From positions 1 through 9,298 of the forward strand of contig JAQWAM010000024.1 of NCBI GenBank assembly GCA_028707675.1: a stretch of 9,298 bases of DNA, read 5' to 3'. The position numbers and the translations under genes were made by a program. The notes under the pieces were generated by a model. That model worked only from the letters and a program-made list of their open reading frames with translations. It did not search any database and was not told where the DNA came from. Source of the DNA: Kiritimatiellia bacterium. GTDB taxonomy: Bacteria; Verrucomicrobiota; Kiritimatiellia; RFP12; UBA1067. This document shows positions 6,151 to 9,298 of the stretch, piece after piece (the stretch's first letter is position 1; every line of letters starts with the position of its first letter).

Positions 6151-6227
6151 TGGTGGGCCCAGCAGGACTCGAACCTGCGACCAAAGGATTATGAGTCCTC
6201 CGCTCTGACCAACTGAGCTATGGGCCC
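6151..6227 (-). tRNA. tRNA with anticodon CAT, probably tRNA-Ile2 (else elongator tRNA-Met)
   Basis: The 77-nt gene folds into a full cloverleaf. The acceptor GGGCCCA pairs with TGGGCCC, the D-stem is GCTC/GAGC, the anticodon arm is GAGGA-CTCATAA-TCCTT, the variable loop is TGGTC, the T-arm is GCAGG-TTCGAGT-CCTGC, and the 3' ACCA is encoded. Anticodon is CAT. Full G1-C72 pairing and the absence of three G-C pairs at the anticodon stem base exclude initiator tRNA. C4-G69 and C5-G68 are pairs used by TilS to recognise tRNA-Ile2, whose C34 becomes lysidine, and the CUCAUAA loop fits; elongator Met shares that loop, so this is a preference rather than proof. A strong promoter lies just upstream. 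No terminator is seen before hydE. Confidence 0.96.
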
Positions 6228-6243
6228 GCGAAAAAACAGTCGG

Positions 6244-6272
6244 AATATAACACGGCGCGGCGCGGTGTTCAA
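6244..6272 (-). promoter_or_regulatory. Sigma70-type promoter of the tRNA gene
   Basis: On the minus strand the -35 element TTGAAC (6267-6272) and -10 element TATATT (6244-6249) are separated by 17 bp. The -10 ends 16 nt before the tRNA 5' end, giving an expected leader of about 9 nt. The spacer is strikingly GC-rich (repeated GCGCC). Confidence 0.78.
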
Positions 6273-6290
6273 CGCCAAACTCAGATCTGC

Positions 6291-6354
6291 CGGGGGAGGG
6301 GGACGCAGGACCCGGTAGGATGAAGGAGTAATGGGTGGGGAGGCGGGGGACGGG
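6291..6354 (-). terminator. C-rich, G-poor 3' region: candidate Rho-dependent terminator, with a G-quadruplex motif on the other strand
   Basis: Downstream of the MBL-rhodanese stop there is no hairpin followed by U. The transcript of these 64 bases would contain 38 C and only 8 G, the skew typical of Rho utilisation sites. The opposite (plus, template) strand carries GGG-T-GGGG-AGGC-GGGGG-AC-GGG at 6333-6354, which fits the canonical four-run quadruplex pattern. Either property could stop transcription before the tRNA promoter. This is inference from composition. Confidence 0.4.
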
Positions 6355-6382
6355 AAACGGAACTGCCGTGGCCGCATGGGCT

Positions 6383-7759
6383 TCAACGAGCCTTCTGCGA
6401 GGCCTGCCAGCCGGTCATCCCGCCGATCAGGCTGAACACTTTCGGATAACCCAGCGCCTTTAATATGCTGCCGGCGATATTGCCGCGATAACCTGATCCG
6501 CAGACGACGGTGATGTTACGGTTCTTGTCCAGTTCGAAATCACCTTTGATTATTTTGCCGATAGGGATGTGCACCGCATTTTCGATGTGGCCGGAATCCC
6601 ATTCAACATCGGAGCGCACATCCACGACCAGATGATCGGTATATTTGTCGAAAACATACTTCAGGCTTTCGGGTGTGAGCTGTGGCAGATGATCCAGCGG
6701 CTTGGCCTGTGCCGCCCAACTGTTGATGCCGTCGCCGAGATAACCTATCAGGCGGTCATAACCGGCCCGCCGGTAGATATACGCCGCCTCATCGGCTCTG
6801 GCGGGCGTATCCGCCACGATGACGATATCGGCATCGGAGGGCATCACCATCCCCAGCCAGTTCACCGAAGACGGCGTCAACCCGATATTCACGGAACCGC
6901 GGATATACGCCGCGCCGAAAGCGCTCGGGACTCTTGTGTCGACAATTTTCGCTCCCCGGGCCAGCGCATCCTCGACCTGACGAACATTCATCAGGTTGTA
7001 GGGCGCGGCCTCGGACAGCGCGGCGGGGCCGCGCCGGTTCTTGTCGACCATCACCGCGAAGTTATCCGGGCGGACCTGAAAGCCGGTGGTCATGATCTCG
7101 TGGAACCGCTCGTAGGGCATGTTGTTAAGCAGCGGGTTGTTGCGGCGCTCGAACCCCAGTGTGGTCACGGGCTTGGGACTCATGCCGCGGCCGCAAAGCG
7201 AGCCCTCGCCGTGGGCTGGATAGACTTCCACCCAGTCGGGGAAACGCGCCAGCTTCACGTACAGGCTGTCATAAAGGTTCTTGACCTGCGCCTCCAAAAG
7301 ATCCGCTCCGGCCAGATCCGGCCGGCCGATGTCGCCGACAAACAGAAGATCGCCCGTAAGAAGCGCGAAGATGTCTTCAGATCGGCCGTGATCGGTCACC
7401 GCGAAACTCACCGAATTCGGTGTGTGCCCGAATGTTTCAATCACCTCCAGATCCGCCGCGCCGAACCGGAACCGGTCCCCCTCGTGCAGATTCTGGTGCG
7501 GGTATCCGGCCTCGACACCGGGATGCACATAAATGTCCGCGCCGGTGCGAGCCGCCAGCTCGTTGCTGCCGGTGATGTGATCGGCATGCAGGTGGGTGTC
7601 GAAGATATGGGTGATTCGAACGCCGTTTTGCTGCGCCGCCTGAAGATAACGCCCGACATGCCGCTCGGGATCGACAACGCAGGCCGTTCCCGCCGCCGGA
7701 CAGCCGATCAGATATGAAAAACACCCCAGCCCGTCCACCTTGAATTGTTGAAACAGCAT
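6383..7759 (-). CDS. CstB-like persulfide dioxygenase/sulfurtransferase (MBL fold plus two rhodanese domains)
   Basis: The 458-residue protein is a three-part fusion. Residues 1-230 are an ETHE1-type metallo-beta-lactamase domain that, in this family, binds a single Fe(II) and oxidises persulfides to sulfite with O2. It shows THLHADH (55-61), His112 in FGHTPNS, TGDLLFVGDIGRPDL (135-149) and YPAHGEGSLCG (180-190, His183, Cys189). Residues about 260-352 are a rhodanese-like domain whose active-site loop reads VADTPAR with no Cys, so it is probably catalytically dead. Residues about 362-455 are a second rhodanese with the active loop CGSGYRG and catalytic Cys420. This order matches Staphylococcus aureus CstB (about 444 residues). 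It probably acts in cytoplasmic sulfide/persulfide detoxification. The start is supported by AGGAGG 7 nt upstream. The gene stands between the peroxiredoxin terminator and a C-rich 3' region, so it is probably monocistronic. Confidence 0.93.
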   Translation of the reverse strand: MLFQQFKVDGLGCFSYLIGCPAAGTACVVDPERHVGRYLQAAQQNGVRITHIFDTHLHADHITGSNELAARTGADIYVHPGVEAGYPHQNLHEGDRFRFGAADLEVIETFGHTPNSVSFAVTDHGRSEDIFALLTGDLLFVGDIGRPDLAGADLLEAQVKNLYDSLYVKLARFPDWVEVYPAHGEGSLCGRGMSPKPVTTLGFERRNNPLLNNMPYERFHEIMTTGFQVRPDNFAVMVDKNRRGPAALSEAAPYNLMNVRQVEDALARGAKIVDTRVPSAFGAAYIRGSVNIGLTPSSVNWLGMVMPSDADIVIVADTPARADEAAYIYRRAGYDRLIGYLGDGINSWAAQAKPLDHLPQLTPESLKYVFDKYTDHLVVDVRSDVEWDSGHIENAVHIPIGKIIKGDFELDKNRNITVVCGSGYRGNIAGSILKALGYPKVFSLIGGMTGWQASQKAR

Positions 7760-7766
7760 TCTATGC

Positions 7767-7772
7767 CCTCCT
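7767..7772 (-). promoter_or_regulatory. Ribosome-binding site of the MBL-rhodanese gene
   Basis: A full AGGAGG on the coding strand lies 7 nt before the ATG at 7759 and confirms that start. Confidence 0.8.
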
Positions 7773-7812
7773 GATCAAATAAAGCCACCGGCAAGCTGCC
7801 TGATGGCGCCCG

Positions 7813-7841
7813 GTTAAACAAAAATCACATCGCTTCCGCAA
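7813..7841 (-). promoter_or_regulatory. Weak candidate promoter of the MBL-rhodanese gene
   Basis: TTGCGG (7836-7841) and TTTAAC (7813-7818) are 17 bp apart on the minus strand and would give a leader of about 45 nt. Both boxes match the consensus only partly. A promoter is expected here because a terminator closes the upstream gene. A short GC-rich inverted sequence (GGCA-GCT-TGCC at about 7790-7800) lies between it and the gene. Confidence 0.25.
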
Positions 7842-7857
7842 GTTTCGGACAACGTTT

Positions 7858-7899
7858 AAAAACTCTGCCCCGCCATGCGTAAAACATGGGGGAGCAGAG
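7858..7899 (-). terminator. Intrinsic terminator of the peroxiredoxin gene
   Basis: Two 15-base arms (7863-7877 and 7885-7899) pair with only two mismatches around a 7-base loop. On the minus strand the stem is followed directly by TTTTT (7862-7858). It lies 34 bases beyond the peroxiredoxin stop and points in its direction. Confidence 0.82.
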
Positions 7900-7932
7900 A
7901 TCATCAAAGACAGTCATACTTGCCGGCAAAGA

Positions 7933-8583
7933 CTAGTCCTGTTTCTTGTAGCAGAACCACCAGTCGAATGAATCATACTCTTTGCGGCGTGTAGCAGCCG
8001 CAGCCATATCCGACGGCGGCGGAACAATGACGTTGTCGTCGATCAGCTCATTGCAGGGCCAGCCGGCCGGCATGGCGACATTGTTTTTGTCAGACACCTG
8101 CAGGGCTTTGACCGAACGGACAATCTCATCGATATTGCGGCCGATCTCCTGCGGGTAATACATAATCAGACGGATTAGGCCTTTGGGATCAACAACAAAT
8201 ACAGCCCGCACCGTGTTTGTGCCTTTTCCGGGGTGCAACATTCCCAGTTTCATGGCAACGGCGTCATTGGCGGCTACGACAGGATATTCGATGTCGACCT
8301 TGAGATCGCTCTTGATCCACTCGATCCATTTGATGTGGGAGAACACCTGATCGACCGACATTCCGACCAGCTTGCAGTCAAGTGCCTTGAACTGGTCATA
8401 ACGCTTCTGGAAAGCGACAAACTCGGTTGTGCATACCGGTGTGAAATCGGCCGGGTGGCTGAACAGCACAAACCAGCTTCCCTTCAAATCCCCCGGGATG
8501 TTCATGGGGCCGTGAGTGGTCTTTACCGACAACTCCGGAAACGTGTCCCCCAACAACGGCATGTTGACCTTTGACTCTTCCAT
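7933..8583 (-). CDS. Peroxiredoxin, Prx6/archaeal type (thiol peroxidase)
   Basis: This 216-residue cytoplasmic enzyme reduces H2O2, alkyl hydroperoxides or peroxynitrite using a reactive Cys. The peroxidatic site is [15 protein letters not shown] with Cys51, and the conserved Arg is Arg126 in [11 protein letters not shown]. The long C-terminal region ([18 protein letters not shown] ... VPPPSD) and its length mark the Prx6 subfamily. A C-terminal Cys211 in WFCYKK could be a resolving Cys, as in archaeal homologues such as that of Aeropyrum pernix; Cys70 and Cys177 are also present. The ATG at 8583 is preferred over Met8 because AAGGAG lies 8 nt ahead. It has its own near-consensus promoter and a strong intrinsic terminator, so it is probably a highly expressed single-gene unit. 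The neighbouring persulfide dioxygenase suggests a shared redox/sulfur stress role, which is inference. Confidence 0.96.
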   Translation of the reverse strand: MEESKVNMPLLGDTFPELSVKTTHGPMNIPGDLKGSWFVLFSHPADFTPVCTTEFVAFQKRYDQFKALDCKLVGMSVDQVFSHIKWIEWIKSDLKVDIEYPVVAANDAVAMKLGMLHPGKGTNTVRAVFVVDPKGLIRLIMYYPQEIGRNIDEIVRSVKALQVSDKNNVAMPAGWPCNELIDDNVIVPPPSDMAAAATRRKEYDSFDWWFCYKKQD

Positions 8584-8591
8584 TTTTCTAA

Positions 8592-8597
8592 CTCCTT
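8592..8597 (-). promoter_or_regulatory. Ribosome-binding site of the peroxiredoxin gene
   Basis: AAGGAG on the coding strand sits 8 nt before the ATG at 8583 and decides between this start and the in-frame ATG seven codons later. Confidence 0.78.
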
Positions 8598-8670
8598 CTC
8601 AATCTAAAAACGTCTTTCCATCGGCACGGGCAGCCTAAATTCCCGACCGCAAAAACTTATCACGCGAATA

Positions 8671-8700
8671 ATAATATTAAAAAAAAGCTGTCGATGTCAA
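8671..8700 (-). promoter_or_regulatory. Near-consensus sigma70-type promoter of the peroxiredoxin gene
   Basis: On the minus strand a perfect TTGACA (8695-8700) is followed, after 18 bp, by TATTAT (8671-8676). The spacer contains a run of eight T. The expected start near 8664 leaves a leader of about 80 nt, longer than needed for a ribosome-binding site alone. Confidence 0.75.
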
Positions 8701-8789
8701 GTGCCTGGAAGATAGTGGACTGTAGTGTGGATTTCAAAACCGGGCTGCAAAACGTTCATTTCAGCGGTGGTTCAGACCGAAGTTTCCGG

Positions 8790-8897
8790 CCGCCCGGCAA
8801 GCGCTTTCTCATGCGCTGGAGCGCTTTGGAAGCGGCGGACGGCTCGATGCCGCGATACGCCCCCTATACGCCGCGCTATTTTTTGTTTGCCGGGCGG
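8790..8897. repeat. Long-range 11-bp perfect inverted repeat with internal palindromes
   Basis: CCGCCCGGCAA (8790-8800) and TTGCCGGGCGG (8887-8897) are perfect inverted copies 86 bases apart. Inside are GCGCTTT at 8801-8807 and 8821-8827 (period 20), each within an AGCGCT palindrome. The structure fills the gap between the propeller gene stop and the peroxiredoxin promoter. No T run marks it as an intrinsic terminator for the minus strand. Confidence 0.45.
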
Positions 8898-8908
8898 TCT
8901 GCGGCGTT

Positions 8909-9298
8909 TCACCGCCGGAAGAAGCTTTCGCAGAATTCGCGCTCGGTGACGTCCGCTTCGGCGAGGGCCGAGAACTCGTTGCCGCGCTGATCGCCCCAGC
9001 TATAGAATAAGACGAGTTTGCCGCCGAATTCGCACATGTCGAGGTCGGATGCGTTGATGTTCTTCGCTCCGGCGATGTAAGCCTTCTCCTCAGCGGCGAA
9101 CTCCGCCGAGGTGTGGAGCATCTTGTCCCACGGGTCGTAGCTCAGCACGACGCGCGGACTGAATTCCCAGTCTTTGAGGTCGACGGAACGGGCGACGCGC
9201 GTTTCGAAGCCCTTGGCGTAGCTGCCTTCGAGATGGAAGTAGTAAAATTTGCCGGCGTGGTAGCGGAGCATCGGTGCGCCGGTATAGCGGTCGCGGCC
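8909..9298 (-). CDS. Five-bladed beta-propeller (GH43-like) glycosidase-type protein, C-terminal end (cut by window)
   Basis: The frame is open to the window edge, so the 129 codons seen are the C-terminal end of a longer protein; the ATG at 9271 is internal. Propeller features are TGAPMLRYHAGKFYYFHLEG (a blade starting with the GAPxxxxxxGxYY pattern), VARSVDLKDWEFSPR (the ARSxDLxxWE pattern of GH32/43/68-like blades), and INASDLDMCEFGGKLVLFYSWGDQRGNEF close to the end. The NASDxDxCEF...YYSWGxQxGxEF ending is typical of uncharacterised propeller proteins annotated as glycosyl hydrolases in polysaccharide-degrading bacteria. Catalytic residues are mostly outside the window, so activity and substrate cannot be told. 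Confidence 0.75.
   Translation of the reverse strand, partial: GRDRYTGAPMLRYHAGKFYYFHLEGSYAKGFETRVARSVDLKDWEFSPRVVLSYDPWDKMLHTSAEFAAEEKAYIAGAKNINASDLDMCEFGGKLVLFYSWGDQRGNEFSALAEADVTEREFCESFFRR

Larger units (their letters stand above)
8598..8908. other. Intergenic region upstream of the peroxiredoxin gene
   Basis: It holds the peroxiredoxin promoter and a leader of about 80 nt (8584-8665), then about 200 bases with inverted and direct repeats (8790-8897) up to the stop of the next gene. A plus-strand open frame (8694-8990) crosses the end of the neighbouring gene, lacks a ribosome-binding site and matches nothing I know; I see no real gene here. Confidence 0.5.

Noticed and set aside
6189..6386. 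Minus-strand open frame ending in GPIAQLVRAEDS
   Set aside because: This is the well-known false translation of a tRNA gene; the tRNA cloverleaf occupies the same bases.
6569..7717. 382-codon plus-strand open frame
   Set aside because: It is antisense to the MBL-rhodanese gene, whose catalytic motifs are clear; high GC keeps the opposite frame open.
8694..8990. 98-codon plus-strand open frame
   Set aside because: It starts within the peroxiredoxin promoter, runs antisense into the propeller gene and shows no recognisable motif or ribosome-binding site.

Overview
The window is an ordinary-looking bacterial chromosomal segment. It is moderately GC-rich and nearly all genes lie on the minus strand. 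The ParE has a Bacteroidetes/PVC-type TOPRIM region. There is also an oxygen-sensitive radical-SAM enzyme of the HydE type, a GH29 fucosidase remnant and a second carbohydrate-active propeller protein. Together these suggest an anaerobic, polysaccharide-degrading bacterium, possibly of the PVC superphylum (Kiritimatiellota/Lentisphaerota-like). That placement is inference from gene content and protein style, not from a marker-gene search.

Layout on the minus strand, read from high to low coordinates: the C-terminal end of a five-bladed beta-propeller (GH43-like) protein (8909-9298, cut by the window); an intergenic region with inverted repeats and a near-consensus promoter; a Prx6-type peroxiredoxin (7933-8583) closed by a clear intrinsic terminator; a CstB-like metallo-beta-lactamase/double-rhodanese persulfide dioxygenase (6383-7759); a C-rich, G-poor 3' region that may be a Rho-dependent terminator; a tRNA with anticodon CAT (6151-6227) under a good sigma70-type promoter; then hydE-thiS-thiG (6056 down to 3915). 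After a structured intergenic region and a plus-strand orphan fucosidase C-terminal domain (3337-3702) come a secreted cyclophilin-type PPIase (2228-2863), parE (345-2171) and the start of parC (348 down to 1, cut by the window).

How the genes work together: parE and parC overlap by four bases (ATGA) and encode the two subunits of topoisomerase IV. thiS and thiG make the thiazole half of thiamine. The position normally held by the dehydroglycine-producing ThiH is taken here by a protein with all the marks of HydE, which overlaps thiS by four bases. The peroxiredoxin and the persulfide dioxygenase are a plausible peroxide/sulfide stress pair, each with its own transcription signals.

The most unusual items are the hydE-thiS-thiG arrangement, a nine-unit in-register heptanucleotide repeat that forms the thiS-thiG junction (with a second, unrelated heptamer tract at about 2979-3013), an A7G7 homopolymer block in the PPIase ribosome-binding region, and the detached GH29 C-terminal domain. 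I saw no CRISPR array, insertion sequence, phage gene or clearly new multigene defence or mobile system.
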